Part shown: positions 55,132 through 63,613 of the stretch, in pieces | How positions within the stretch are numbered: the stretch's first letter is position 1 | Layout of the letters: each line of letters opens with the position of its first letter | Assembly (NCBI GenBank): GCA_900541465.1 | Contig: UQJY01000004.1 | Location: 13,257-77,256, forward strand | Source: an uncultured Fusobacterium sp. | GTDB taxonomy: Bacteria > Fusobacteriota > Fusobacteriia > Fusobacteriales > Fusobacteriaceae | Length of the DNA: 64,000 bases | Direction: 5' to 3' | Notes under the pieces: model-generated | Told to the model about the DNA's origin: nothing | The model's database searches: none | Seen by the model: the letters and a program-made list of their open reading frames with translations, nothing else | Position numbers and translations under genes: made by a program

Positions 55132-55500
55132 CTATTTAACTTCTACTGTTGCTCCAGCAGCTTCTAATTTAGCTTTGATTTCAGCAGCTTCTTCTTTAGA
55201 AGCTCCTTCTTTAACAACTCCACCGTTGTCAGCTAATTCTTTAGCTTCTTTTAATCCTAATCCAGTTATTCCTCTGATTTCTTTAATAACTCCGATTTTT
55301 TTGTCTCCAGCGCTTTTTAATACAACGTCGAATTCAGTTTTTTCTTCAACTTCAGCTGCTGCTGCTCCTGCTGCTGCTACTGCAACTGGTGCTGCTGCTG
55401 TTACTCCGAAGTGCTCTTCTAAAGCTGATACTAATTCTCTTAATTCTAAAACTGACATAGCTTCTAAGTCAGCGATAAATTGTTCTTTATTGAATGCCAT
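55132..55500 (-). CDS. rplL: Large-subunit ribosomal protein L7/L12
   Basis: 122 residues. It has an N-terminal dimerisation helix pair, an Ala-rich hinge ([20 protein letters not shown], about 34-53) and the factor-binding C-domain [32 protein letters not shown]. It forms the ribosomal stalk with L10. AGGAGG precedes the ATG. Confidence 0.99.
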   Translation of the reverse strand: MAFNKEQFIADLEAMSVLELRELVSALEEHFGVTAAAPVAVAAAGAAAAEVEEKTEFDVVLKSAGDKKIGVIKEIRGITGLGLKEAKELADNGGVVKEGASKEEAAEIKAKLEAAGATVEVK

Positions 55501-55558
55501 TTATAATTTCCTCCTATAATTTCGATAATATGATATTTTAATTTAATTTTTCTTTTAA

Positions 55559-56065
55559 TTATTCAGCTGCTGCTTCTTTTTTATCAGCTACAGCTACTAA
55601 ACCGTAAGCAAGTTTTCTTACTGGTCCTAACATTCCGTTTAACACCATAGATAGTAATTGTTCTCTTGATGGTAAGCTTGCTAGTGCAACAACTTCTGCT
55701 TCACTAACTCTTTTTCCTGTTAAATATCCACCTTTAATGTTGAATATTTTAGCTTTTGCATTAGCTTTAGAAACTTCATTCATAACTTTAGCTGGTGCTA
55801 CAACATCATCATATCCGAATGCGAATGCTGTTGTCCCCTCTAGTATATCGTCAAATGAATCTTCAACTCCTGCTTCTTTAAGTGCTATTTTGAATAATCT
55901 GTTTTTAGCAACTAGGTATTCTCCACCAGATTCTCTTAAAGATTTTCTTAATTTAGTTTCATCTTTAACGTTGATTCCTTGATAGTCAACTAAAACGATA
56001 GATTGTGCTCTTCTAATTCTTTCTGCTAATTCAGCTACTGCTTGAACTTTTGCTTGATTTGCCAT
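55559..56065 (-). CDS. rplJ: Large-subunit ribosomal protein L10
   Basis: 168 residues. It has the RNA-binding N-domain with SIVLVDYQGINVKDETKLRKSLRE and YLVAKNRLFKIALKE. The helical tail RKLAYGLVAVADKK holds the L7/L12 dimers. In other bacteria L10 represses its own operon by binding the leader, which is present upstream here. Confidence 0.98.
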   Translation of the reverse strand: MANQAKVQAVAELAERIRRAQSIVLVDYQGINVKDETKLRKSLRESGGEYLVAKNRLFKIALKEAGVEDSFDDILEGTTAFAFGYDDVVAPAKVMNEVSKANAKAKIFNIKGGYLTGKRVSEAEVVALASLPSREQLLSMVLNGMLGPVRKLAYGLVAVADKKEAAAE

Positions 56066-56097
56066 TTTACGATTTCACCTCCTCTTTTTATTTAAAA

Positions 56098-56235
56098 TTA
56101 ACCCCCGCACCATTTTGAAGTGGAACGGAGGTCATAATCTCTTCTGAGGTTACTGAACTTCTGTCCAACCTCGGTAGGATTTATGGCTTTCGCCACCCAC
56201 TGTCTTTAGTTTGGATCTATATTAATTTGCTTATC
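56098..56235 (-). promoter_or_regulatory. Ribosomal protein L10 leader of rplJL
   Basis: The 190-bp rplA-rplJ gap carries the conserved L10-leader pieces on the minus strand. These are AAAGACAGTGGGTGGCGAAAG, CATAAATCCTACCGAGGTTGG and a long ACCTCAGAAGAG..GACCTCCGTTCCACTT stem. In known cases L10 (with L7/L12) binds here and lowers rplJL expression. Confidence 0.85.
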
Positions 56236-56254
56236 CAACTTTGTTAAAACTTAA

Positions 56255-56965
56255 TTATGCACCGATTTCTTTAGCAACTAATAATGGATCGATTTTTACT
56301 CCTGGTCCCATTGTTAAAGAAACAGCAACAGTTCTTAAGTATTGTCCTTTTGCATCTGCAGGTTTTAATCTGATGATTTCTGCCATGAATGCTTTAAAGT
56401 TTTCGTAAACTTTTTCGTCATCAAAATCAGCTTTACCGATTGGCACGTGAATTGATCCTAATTTGTCTACTCTGAATGCTAATTTACCTTTTTTGAATTC
56501 AGATACAGCTGCTGCAATGTTTGGAGTAACTGTTCCTGATTTAGGGTTAGGCATTAAACCTTTAGTTCCTAATATTTTTCCTAATCTTCCTAGTTTAGGC
56601 ATCATATCTGGTGTAGCGATTACTATATCAAAATCTAACCAACCTTGTTGGATTTTTTCGATATATTCTTCAGCTCCAGCATAGTCTGCTCCAGCTTCTA
56701 ATGCTTTGTTTATGTTTTCACCTTGAGTGATTGCTAATATTTTAACAGTTTTTCCAGTTCCGTGTGGTAAAACAACTGTTCCTCTGATTTGTTGGCTAGC
56801 GTGTCTTGGGTCTACTCCAAGTCTTAATGCTACTTCTATTGTTTCTAAGAATTTAGCTGTTCTTGTTTTTTTGATTAATTCTAAAGCTTCTTTAACTTCA
56901 TATAATTTAGTTGTATCTACTAACTTAGCTACTTCTAAGTATTTTTTTCCTCTATGTTTTGCCAT
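56255..56965 (-). CDS. rplA: Large-subunit ribosomal protein L1
   Basis: 236 residues, two-domain L1. [35 protein letters not shown] and the [25 protein letters not shown] signature are intact. It binds 23S rRNA at the E-site stalk and usually represses its own operon. It follows rplK by 76 bp. Confidence 0.99.
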   Translation of the reverse strand: MAKHRGKKYLEVAKLVDTTKLYEVKEALELIKKTRTAKFLETIEVALRLGVDPRHASQQIRGTVVLPHGTGKTVKILAITQGENINKALEAGADYAGAEEYIEKIQQGWLDFDIVIATPDMMPKLGRLGKILGTKGLMPNPKSGTVTPNIAAAVSEFKKGKLAFRVDKLGSIHVPIGKADFDDEKVYENFKAFMAEIIRLKPADAKGQYLRTVAVSLTMGPGVKIDPLLVAKEIGA

Positions 56966-57041
56966 TTTAAAAATTTCCTCCTTTTGTGGTCACTGGATTT
57001 CTCCTACCACTTAATATATCCAACAAAGATTGGATCTGTAA

Positions 57042-57467
57042 TTAGTCTTCTATTTTGATTCCCATAGATCTTGCAGATCCTGCTATTATAGACATTGCAG
57101 CTTCTAATGATCCAGCATTTAAATCTGGCATTTTTGTTTCAGCAATTTCTTTTAATTTTTCTTTAGTGATAGTTCCTGCAACTTGTTTTTTAGAGTTTCC
57201 AGCTCCAGATTGTACTCCAGCAGCTTTCTTTAATAAGTCTGATGCAGGTGGAGTTTTCATTATGAATGTGAATGATCTGTCGTTGTAAACAGAAATTTCA
57301 ACTGGAATAATCCATCCTGATTTATCTTGAGTTTTTGCATTGAATGCTTTACAGAACTCCATGATGTTAACACCGTGTTGTCCAAGAGCTGGTCCAACTG
57401 GTGGTGCAGGGTTAGCTTTTCCTGCTGGTAATTGTAATTTAATTATTTTAATAACTTCTTTTGCCAT
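57042..57467 (-). CDS. rplK: Large-subunit ribosomal protein L11
   Basis: 141 residues, standard. [38 protein letters not shown] is the family signature; the C-domain binds the GTPase centre of 23S rRNA. It lies 61 bp after nusG. Confidence 0.99.
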   Translation of the reverse strand: MAKEVIKIIKLQLPAGKANPAPPVGPALGQHGVNIMEFCKAFNAKTQDKSGWIIPVEISVYNDRSFTFIMKTPPASDLLKKAAGVQSGAGNSKKQVAGTITKEKLKEIAETKMPDLNAGSLEAAMSIIAGSARSMGIKIED

Positions 57468-57528
57468 TTCTTAATTTTCCTCCTTATGTGGTACTAGTGA
57501 TTTATCTCCCACTGATTAGCTTAAGTGA

Positions 57529-58128
57529 CTAATCTTTTTCGACACCAGTAATGTTTACTTCTACAGGAGTCATTCTTCCGAACATCTCCACCATTACTTT
57601 TACTTTTTTATTTTCTAAATTAATCTCAGCAACCTTTCCCTGCTGACCTGCAAATCCGCCTTCTAATAAAGTTACGTAATCTCCCTCAGCAAAGTCCACC
57701 GCTATTAATTCTGCATCTTCACTTTCACTGTTTTCAACACTGTATCCTATAGCTCTGAAGATATTTTTTACTTCGTCCTCTTCCATAGGAATTGGATCTG
57801 AACCTACACCTACAAATCCTGTTACTCCGTTTGTATTTCTAACTACATACCAAGCATCAGAATCTACACTGTAATTGATTCCATCTTCACTTTCTTCTCT
57901 AGTAGCATACATTTCTAACATTACGTATCCAGGGAATAATTTTCTGCTGATTGTTTTTTTCTTTCCTCTTCTAAGTTCAACTGACTGTTCTTCTGGTACT
58001 AATACTTTGGTAACTATGGTATTCATACCCAGAGCTTCCAATTTCTGCTCCAAGTCAGTTTTCACTTTCTTTTCATACCCTGAATATGTATGTATCATAA
58101 ACCATTTTTTTTCTAAAACTGTTTTCAT
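57529..58128 (-). CDS. nusG: Transcription termination/antitermination factor NusG
   Basis: 199 residues. It has an NGN domain (WFMIHTYSGYEKKVKTDLEQKLEA ... RKLFPGYVMLEM ... YVVRNTNGVTGFVG) with a short acidic insert, and a KOW domain (FAEGDYVTLLEGGFAGQQGKVAEIN, about 148-172). It links RNA polymerase to the ribosome or Rho. It follows secE by 2 bp. Confidence 0.98.
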   Translation of the reverse strand: MKTVLEKKWFMIHTYSGYEKKVKTDLEQKLEALGMNTIVTKVLVPEEQSVELRRGKKKTISRKLFPGYVMLEMYATREESEDGINYSVDSDAWYVVRNTNGVTGFVGVGSDPIPMEEDEVKNIFRAIGYSVENSESEDAELIAVDFAEGDYVTLLEGGFAGQQGKVAEINLENKKVKVMVEMFGRMTPVEVNITGVEKD

Positions 58129-58130
58129 TA

Positions 58131-58316
58131 TTATTGTCCTCCAAAAAGAGATACAAGTATCTTTAAAAGTCTTAAAGCAACTATATCAAAAACCCCTAAA
58201 TATATGCTCAATGCAACACTCATAACAATAACCCACACAGTAGCATGGACAACTTGTTTTTTTCTTGGCCATTCAACCTTAGAGTATTCCATCTTAACAT
58301 CTCTAAACAATTTCAT
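58131..58316 (-). CDS. secE: Protein translocase subunit SecE
   Basis: 61 residues, the short form with one membrane helix (about 28-50). The conserved MKLFRDVKMEYSKVEWPRKKQV precedes it, with the WP-K amphipathic motif. It completes the SecYEG channel. It lies between tRNA-Trp and nusG. Confidence 0.95.
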   Translation of the reverse strand: MKLFRDVKMEYSKVEWPRKKQVVHATVWVIVMSVALSIYLGVFDIVALRLLKILVSLFGGQ

Positions 58317-58352
58317 AGTTTAATCCACCTTTTTATTAGTATCCATAAAAAA

Positions 58353-58428
58353 TGGCAGGTCAAGAGGGACTCGAACCCCCAACCCTCGGTTTTGGAGACC
58401 GATGCTCTACCAATTGAGCCATTGACCT
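58353..58428 (-). tRNA. tRNA-Trp (anticodon CCA)
   Basis: Acceptor AGGTCAA/TTGACCT, anticodon stem CGGT/ACCG with loop CTCCAAA, T-arm GGGGGTTCGAGTCCCTC, encoded CCA. It lies between rpmG and secE and is part of the same transcript, a common bacterial layout. Confidence 0.97.
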
Positions 58429-58460
58429 GCATGTTGATAACTATTTCCTAAATACTAAAA

Positions 58461-58613
58461 TTATTTTTTAGTTTCTTTGTGTAAAGTAACTTTTTTATCC
58501 CACTTACAGTATTTATTCACTTCTAATCTTTCTGTAGTGTTTTTCTTGTTTTTTGAAGTACTATAATTTCTTCTTTTGCATTCTGTACATTCTAATTGAA
58601 TATTTACTCTCAT
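58461..58613 (-). CDS. rpmG: Large-subunit ribosomal protein L33
   Basis: 50 residues from the ATG behind GGAGG, beginning [26 protein letters not shown]. The first cysteine pair (CTEC) is kept. The second is reduced to a single C in [10 protein letters not shown], as in zinc-poor forms. The frame is open further upstream, but that part precedes the ribosome site. First gene of the superoperon. Confidence 0.96.
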   Translation of the reverse strand: MRVNIQLECTECKRRNYSTSKNKKNTTERLEVNKYCKWDKKVTLHKETKK

Positions 58614-58715
58614 CGTACACCTCCATTTACCTTTCGGATATTCTGTAATCCTCCCATATAATAACAATATATGGTAATAGAGTTTTCTTGATTTAGGTTT
58701 ATTAAGACATAGAAG

Positions 58716-58744
58716 ATTATACCTACTTTTATTAAATCTGTCAA
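58716..58744 (-). promoter_or_regulatory. Main promoter of the rpmG-secE-nusG-rpl-rpoBC operon
   Basis: Minus strand TTGACA (58739-58744), 17-nt spacer, TATAAT (58716-58721): a consensus vegetative promoter. The leader to rpmG is about 95 nt. No other gene lies in the 58614-58942 gap, which otherwise holds only the terminator of the next gene. Confidence 0.88.
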
Positions 58745-58833
58745 GTAATTTTTTAAAAAATTTTTAAAATTTCTTTTTTGTTTCAACGGCTTTTTAAAAT
58801 TTATAAAAATAATTTTAAATTAAAATTCAAAAA

Positions 58834-58906
58834 TAAAAAAGAGAGTACCATAATTAAAAAATATTTTCAAAATTAGAAACATTTTTTATATTCTTGGCAC
58901 TCTCTA
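58834..58906 (-). terminator. Terminator of the CD0519-type membrane protein gene
   Basis: Minus strand AGAGAGTGCC and GGTACTCTCT stem with a long AT-rich loop, then TTTTTTATTTTT. Confidence 0.75.
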
Positions 58907-58942
58907 AATTTTATCATATATAATAATGTAATAATTTATTTT

Positions 58943-60094
58943 TTAGCAGAATAAACTATAAAATAAATTTGCAGATATTCCTGCAGCAATTCCTCCTATT
59001 GTGTGGCTGAAAATTGCTTTTCCTGTAAGTTCTCTATAATTTAAGCTGTCCATCATAGCAACATGTGTGCTCAAATATCCGCTCCAGCACATTCCCATAG
59101 CTGTAAATACTGTTATTTCTCTAGGACCAATAACTCCCTCTTTTATAAATTGAGGAACAAGACCTATTGCAGCTCCTACTGCTCCCAAAGCTGTAATTGG
59201 AAATGCTATAGCTTCAGGACTGCTGAAACCAAATAAAGGTTTTAAGATAAAGTTTACTTTTGCTCCAATTATAGGCAGAATACCTATACCTTCATAAGCT
59301 GCCCCTGTATATCCTCCTTCAGGCATACCATTTGTCAGCATAAGAACTGTTGTACAGATTATAATAACTCCGGGAATAATTGCCATTCCCATTCCTACTC
59401 CAACTTTCCCGCCTTCAAGCATAGCTTCTAAAAATCTTTCAAACACTGTTCCACGTCTTATTTCTCTTGTTTCTAAAGTGAATTTATCAGCAACTTCTTG
59501 ATTATCTAATTCTCCACGTGAAGCAAAATATTTTTTGCTGTAATACACCATTAAATTTACACTGACAATACTTCCTACTACAGCTCCAAGATTTCCAAGA
59601 AGAACCGGTTTAAACAGGCTTTCTTTTAAAAGTCCCCCCTGTGCTATCATAAATGCTGATACTATAAATCCCATTCCAAATGATGTCCCCAAATTTGTAA
59701 GAGCTGTGAATTGATAATTTTTAAAATATTTTTTAAATTCTTTATTAGCTGCCAGACTTAAAACTGCAGGGTTATCTGATATATATGTAGTAACAACTGC
59801 AAGTGCTGATGCTCCCGGAAGTCTGTATAAAGGATATATTACAAAATATAATAATTTATTTATTAATGAAATAACTCCAAATTCAGATAAAATTTCAGAC
59901 AAAGCTCCTGCAAGTACAGCAACTCCCATTATAAAAAATACTGTATTAAGAAGTAAATCATGTGCTGTTCCCATTATTGTATTTATCATATTTACAGGTC
60001 CCATTATACGTGCCACTGATACACAAGATCCTATAAGAACAATAAGACATACAAAAGCCTCTAAACTTACTGCTTTCTTTTTTAACTTTTCCAT
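58943..60094 (-). CDS. CD0519/CD1768-type membrane protein (nucleoside-recognition-like)
   Basis: 383 residues with about ten hydrophobic segments. The patterns MGVAVLAGALSEILSEFGVISLINKLL, TTYISDNPAVLSLAANKEF and ALTNLGTSFGMGFIVSAFM match the family named after C. difficile CD0519/CD1768, related to Gate/nucleoside-recognition membrane proteins. Transport is likely, but the substrate is unknown. Monocistronic; the upstream gap has no clear regulator. Confidence 0.75.
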   Translation of the reverse strand: MEKLKKKAVSLEAFVCLIVLIGSCVSVARIMGPVNMINTIMGTAHDLLLNTVFFIMGVAVLAGALSEILSEFGVISLINKLLYFVIYPLYRLPGASALAVVTTYISDNPAVLSLAANKEFKKYFKNYQFTALTNLGTSFGMGFIVSAFMIAQGGLLKESLFKPVLLGNLGAVVGSIVSVNLMVYYSKKYFASRGELDNQEVADKFTLETREIRRGTVFERFLEAMLEGGKVGVGMGMAIIPGVIIICTTVLMLTNGMPEGGYTGAAYEGIGILPIIGAKVNFILKPLFGFSSPEAIAFPITALGAVGAAIGLVPQFIKEGVIGPREITVFTAMGMCWSGYLSTHVAMMDSLNYRELTGKAIFSHTIGGIAAGISANLFYSLFC

Positions 60095-60236
60095 TCGTTT
60101 CTCCTCATTATATAATTATTTTTCAGCCAATAAAAAAATACTATAATTAGTGTTAATCGTCTTTTTTTGTAGATTATTTCTGATACATGACATTTTAGTA
60201 TAACATCTGATATATATAATGTCAATTTTTAAATGC

Positions 60237-60272
60237 AAAAAAAGAGAGACCTAAAAGTCTCTCTGAAAAATT
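60237..60272 (-). terminator. Terminator after the GNAT gene
   Basis: Minus strand AGAGAGACTTTTAGGTCTCTCT hairpin then seven T. It is almost identical to the hairpin at 62126-62162 after the porin. Confidence 0.85.
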
Positions 60273-60296
60273 TTTTATTTATATAATCTTTATCAT

Positions 60297-60841
60297 TTAC
60301 AGTAATTTTTCCTCATTTTCAGTTTTATTTGGAAGTAAAATAAAATCATTCTTATTATAAAAATCTATTAATTTAGAATTATTTACAAGTTCAACCAAAA
60401 CAATTCGTCCTCCGATAATTGAAGATGCTTGTAAAATATAATAACAAGCATATTTTAATATTTCATCTCCTGTTATTTTGCTTTTGTTATAATCATTTTT
60501 AGCAATCTGTCCAATTAAAAATGTAGATATCTCAGAAACACTTTTGTATAAACCATCTATTTTTTTCCTTTGATTTTTAGACAATTCTTCTGGGAGATGT
60601 AGAACTTTTGTTGAAAGAGCGAAATATCCTAAAATATTAAATATTCCTCTATTCAGCTCGTCTTCATCTAAAATAAAATAAGTTTTTGCTTTATTTTTTC
60701 TTTGAAATAAAAGAGCTTTCTTTTTAAGAAAAAAATATATATCTTTATTTTTTCACATAAAAAACTACCTATAATTCTTTCTACCATATCTTGAGATAAA
60801 ATTTCTTCTATTTCTTGTAAAGGGATACAAATCTTTTTAAT
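60297..60841 (-). pseudogene. GNAT acetyltransferase toxin-like gene, frameshifted
   Basis: Two frames join to one GNAT protein. The first part (IKKICIPLQEIEEILSQDMV...GSFLCEK) runs from about 60841. The second (NKDIYFFLKKKALLFQ...KTYFILDEDEL...ILGYFALST) begins at a run of six A on the minus strand (60748-60753) and continues to 60297. One extra A would restore a 181-codon reading frame. GNAT signs are YFILDEDEL/GYFALSTKVL strands, FLIGQIAKN (CoA loop) and GGRIVLVELVNNSKLIDFYNKNDFI. The first frame overlaps the small gene upstream, has GGGGGAG before an ATT, and lacks an ATG until codon 20. Natural mutation, slippage or a sequence error are all possible. Confidence 0.7.
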
Positions 60842-60996
60842 GCTTCTCTCCCCCTTTTACTATTTTCTGCCAAAAAATCTTCTGCCTTATAAATATCTTT
60901 TTTTTCTTTTTCATCAGAAGTTAATGCGTCTATAATTATGTCTGTTGCTTCTTTCCCTGTAACTATTATTTTTCTTGTAAATGATGATGTTGCCAT
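60808..60996 (-). CDS. Small antitoxin-like protein paired with the GNAT gene
   Basis: 62 residues, charged, with no membrane helix. The start MATSSFTRKIIVTGKEATDII looks like a short strand followed by a helix. The tail (REALKRFVSLYKK) overlaps the GNAT frame by about 30 bp. Such small genes overlapping GNAT toxins are usually antitoxins that bind the toxin and the promoter. AGGAGG precedes the ATG. The family is not certain. Confidence 0.6.
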   Translation of the reverse strand: MATSSFTRKIIVTGKEATDIIIDALTSDEKEKKDIYKAEDFLAENSKRGREALKRFVSLYKK

Positions 60997-61077
60997 AAAA
61001 ATCCTCCTCCTTTTTTACTTCTGATGTAATATTTATATAATAATTATACCCGTTTTTCAAAGTAATGTAAATGTATT

Positions 61078-62046
61078 TTAATTTTCTAATTCAAATGATT
61101 GCATTATTTTTTCTATTTTTTCAAAAGGGATTTCTCTATAATTTTTTCTGTATATTATTAAATTATTGTTTCTTTTTAATATTTTATTTTTATTTACTTT
61201 TACCTCTCTAAAAGTTTGATAACTTCTTTCTGTGTCATCAAGAGAAACTTCTTTATAATTTTTTGTATAAATTATTAAATCATTCATTTGTTCTAAAATT
61301 CTATCTTTTTTTATTACACAGTCAGCTACAATATATTTTTCTCCTATTCTTGTTATTACAGCTTTTGAATTGCCGTTTTCATAATAAATTTCATATGCTT
61401 TTTTATTTTCAACACTGCTAAAAATATTAATTTCTATAATATTAAACAGACTAAGAAGTAAAAGTATAAACGTTGGAATTAAATAAATTATTGACTTCCT
61501 TTTTTCCGCTCTTGAAATTTGAATTTTTTCTCTAATTGAAACAACAAATTTAAAACTAACAAAATAAATATAATATATTACAACCAGCAGAAATATAAAA
61601 ACTAAACTAGAAAAAGAAAGAGCTTTTGAAATAATAAATTTTGATTTTATTACAAAAGTTAATAATCTGCATAAATACATATAACTTAATATAGTTGGAA
61701 TAAAACAAAATATTCCTATCATTATATTACAATATTGTTTTTGATTATTATTTGAGTTATATTCATAATACACAAATATTCCTAAACATAATACCAAAGC
61801 TATAAAGACAAAAAGAGATATAACAGAAAAAATATTTAAATTAAAATATTCTCCTGAAATTCCATAATACTTTTCCGCACTATTTTTATAATTAAAACTT
61901 AAAACAGCATAAAATAATGCTGGCAGTATAGAAAGAACTATTTCTATTATACCTAAGTATTCTTTAAAAAATTTTAATGATTTCTTTGTAACCTCCATAT
62001 TGTTGTCATTTTTCTTTTCTGGCATTTCACCAAAATTATAAGGCAT
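61078..62046 (-). CDS. Membrane protein of unknown function with C-terminal repeat
   Basis: 322 residues from the ATG with GGAG 9 nt upstream; the frame is open five codons earlier to a TTG. After a polar N-terminus come five hydrophobic helices (about 33-51, 70-92, 103-125, 145-167 and 183-203 from this start). A hydrophilic tail follows. The tail holds two copies of a 35-40 residue unit: (R/K)IL---N-LIIY-KNY-E-----E---Q-F. I do not recognise the family. Codon use and AT content resemble the accessory DNA on either side. No terminator separates it from the antitoxin-like gene 82 bp downstream. Confidence 0.6.
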   Translation of the reverse strand: MPYNFGEMPEKKNDNNMEVTKKSLKFFKEYLGIIEIVLSILPALFYAVLSFNYKNSAEKYYGISGEYFNLNIFSVISLFVFIALVLCLGIFVYYEYNSNNNQKQYCNIMIGIFCFIPTILSYMYLCRLLTFVIKSKFIISKALSFSSLVFIFLLVVIYYIYFVSFKFVVSIREKIQISRAEKRKSIIYLIPTFILLLLSLFNIIEINIFSSVENKKAYEIYYENGNSKAVITRIGEKYIVADCVIKKDRILEQMNDLIIYTKNYKEVSLDDTERSYQTFREVKVNKNKILKRNNNLIIYRKNYREIPFEKIEKIMQSFELEN

Positions 62047-62125
62047 TTTCCTCATCTCCAATTTTATAAACTAATCTTTTAAAATTATTCTGCATAATCT
62101 TTATATATTTATTTATATAATTCAT

Positions 62126-62162
62126 AAAAAAGAGAGACCTGAAAGTCTCTCTGAAAAATTTT
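62126..62162 (-). terminator. Terminator of the porin gene
   Basis: Minus strand AGAGAGACTTTCAGGTCTCTCT hairpin then six T, 30 nt past the porin stop. Confidence 0.85.
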
Positions 62163-62191
62163 TATTAATTTTTTTAATTTACTAGATTAGA

Positions 62192-63130
62192 CTAGAATGA
62201 GTAAGTCCATCCAAGTCCAAATTCTCCATAGTAATCATCAGATAATTTATCCCCTTTAGGAGCATCATGTAAATCATAATCATTGAAATCATATTCATAG
62301 TATCCAGAAACTGTTAATCTTTCTGTTACTGCATATGCTGCGTTTACAATAGCAATATGTCTATTGTTTTCTGCCCATTTATGTTCTTTTGCATAGTCCA
62401 TATCGTGAGCAAATTGGTATCTATATTCAGCACCAACTGATAATTTTTCTCCAGTATATAATGGAGCCATTAATCTAATTTGATGTTTTAATGAACCTTC
62501 ATATTCATCAGCTCCATGATAATCAATTACATCATCCCATTCATAATAATATCCAACTGTTAATGGACCAACTGTTACAGCAACAGGCATACCTTCTGAA
62601 TACCAGTTATCTGATGAACCTCCTCCAACATTTTGAGATTCATATCCAGCATCTACCCATCCTGAAAACATTCCATAAGAATATTTACCTCTTAATAAAT
62701 ATCTATCTTTATTAGCTTCTTGTCTCCATCTAGCTCCAACAGAGAAATTATCGAAACTTCTCCATACATCCATATCTATTCTGTGTCCATTTGAATGTGT
62801 TCCTTTATCTGTATCAGTATCCCAACCTTTTCTTGCAAAGAAGTTAAATGTCCAGTCATCTCCATAAGCCAATCCTACTGATGTTCCAAGCATTACATTT
62901 CCAATGTCATTAGTATCAGCATCTAATTTATACCCTCTATTATCGTGTCTTGAATAGTTGTCTATTTCAATAGATTGTCCAAAAGATGTAACTCTTAATG
63001 CAGGTGCTGCTGCAACTGGTGCTGCTTCTTCAACAACTACAACTTCTTCTACTGCAGGTACAACTTCTTTTGCATAAGCAACTGAAGATACAAGTGATAA
63101 TGCTCCTAATAAAAGTGCTAACTTTTTCAT
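62192..63130 (-). CDS. FomA-like outer-membrane porin
   Basis: 312 residues. The signal peptide MKKLALLLGALSLVSSVAYA is followed by a Val/Glu/Ala/Pro-rich stretch (about 21-46). A beta-barrel body follows, with alternating aromatic strands such as DDWTFNFFARKGW, GPLTVGYYYEWDDV, LSVGAEYRYQFAHD and LTVSGYYEYDFND. It ends in WTYSF, with the C-terminal aromatic required for outer-membrane assembly. The start and build match fusobacterial FomA-type porins, though it is shorter than classical FomA. It has its own promoter and a 90-nt leader with tandem repeats. AAGGAGGAG lies 9 nt before the ATG, inside a predicted pairing site for small RNA 1. Confidence 0.86.
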   Translation of the reverse strand: MKKLALLLGALSLVSSVAYAKEVVPAVEEVVVVEEAAPVAAAPALRVTSFGQSIEIDNYSRHDNRGYKLDADTNDIGNVMLGTSVGLAYGDDWTFNFFARKGWDTDTDKGTHSNGHRIDMDVWRSFDNFSVGARWRQEANKDRYLLRGKYSYGMFSGWVDAGYESQNVGGGSSDNWYSEGMPVAVTVGPLTVGYYYEWDDVIDYHGADEYEGSLKHQIRLMAPLYTGEKLSVGAEYRYQFAHDMDYAKEHKWAENNRHIAIVNAAYAVTERLTVSGYYEYDFNDYDLHDAPKGDKLSDDYYGEFGLGWTYSF

Positions 63131-63137
63131 AATAAAA

Positions 63138-63161
63138 TCTCCTCCTTGAATAAATTTCTCA
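63138..63161 (-). promoter_or_regulatory. Predicted small-RNA binding site over the porin ribosome site
   Basis: The mRNA segment UGAGAAAUUU, one A, then UUCAAGGAGGAGA (minus strand of 63152-63161 and 63138-63150) is complementary in order to small RNA 1: 10 perfect pairs, then 13 pairs including one G-U. The RNA has an 8-nt bulge between the blocks. Pairing would hide the Shine-Dalgarno sequence. Confidence 0.55.
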
Positions 63162-63172
63162 TTTGTGAATTA

Positions 63173-63215
63173 TGCTTTCTCAAGGCATAATATTTTGTCG
63201 TGCTTTCTCAAGGCA
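63173..63215. repeat. Tandem 15-bp repeat in the porin leader
   Basis: TGCTTTCTCAAGGCA occurs at 63173-63187 and 63201-63215 (perfect copies, 28 bp apart). On the mRNA strand each copy reads TGCCTTGAGAAAGCA, which can fold into a small TGC/GCA hairpin and exposes UUGAGAAA. Confidence 0.85.
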
Positions 63216-63228
63216 CAATCATATTATC

Positions 63229-63257
63229 TTTATAACTCATTTTTTGCATTTTGTAAA
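63229..63257 (-). promoter_or_regulatory. Promoter of the porin gene
   Basis: Minus strand TTTACA (63252-63257), 17-nt spacer, TATAAA (63229-63234), giving a leader of about 90 nt. Confidence 0.6.
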
Positions 63258-63574
63258 TACTTTTTAAAAAATTATTTTTTTTGCTCCATTTCCATATATA
63301 ATTTATCCATAATTTCTATTTTCGTACTATTGATATTTTCTATTTCTGAAATTTTATCCACATTCTGTATGTCCTTAATTAGTCTCTAATCTTGCTTTTC
63401 AAAATTTTATTTTCATTTTTTTATACTTTTTGTATTCTCTTTTTAATATTTTCTAATTCAATTTTAATATTTTTCTCACCAAATCAAAACTATTTTTTAT
63501 TATAATATTTCACTTTTAAAAATCTATTAAAATTTTTCTTTTTTCTAAATTAATTTTCATACTATTCCAAAAAT
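63258..63574. other. AT-rich gap between the rRNA operon and the porin gene
   Basis: No convincing gene. On the minus strand a 29-codon GTG-initiated frame (63272-63361) reads VDKISEIENINSTKIEIMDK... and looks protein-like, with AAGGA about 10 nt upstream. It may be a tiny gene or the tail of a lost one. The remainder (63390-63574) is over 80% A+T with no readable signal. An open frame on the plus strand here is hydrophobic low-complexity translation. Confidence 0.35.
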
Positions 63575-63604
63575 GAAAAAAAGAGTCATATAAACAACTC
63601 TTAA
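63575..63604 (-). terminator. Terminator of the rRNA operon
   Basis: Minus strand AAGAGT/ACTCTT stem with a 10-nt loop then seven T, shortly after the 5S gene. Confidence 0.75.
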
Positions 63605-63613
63605 ATAAAAAAA

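Noticed and set aside
63173..63215. CRISPR-like tandem repeat before the porin
   Set aside because: Only two 15-bp copies with a 13-bp spacer and no Cas genes; better read as a leader regulatory repeat.
63165..63389. 74-codon plus-strand frame in the rRNA/porin gap
   Set aside because: It reads through the porin leader repeats and the promoter in the opposite sense and is low-complexity Phe/Leu/Ser.
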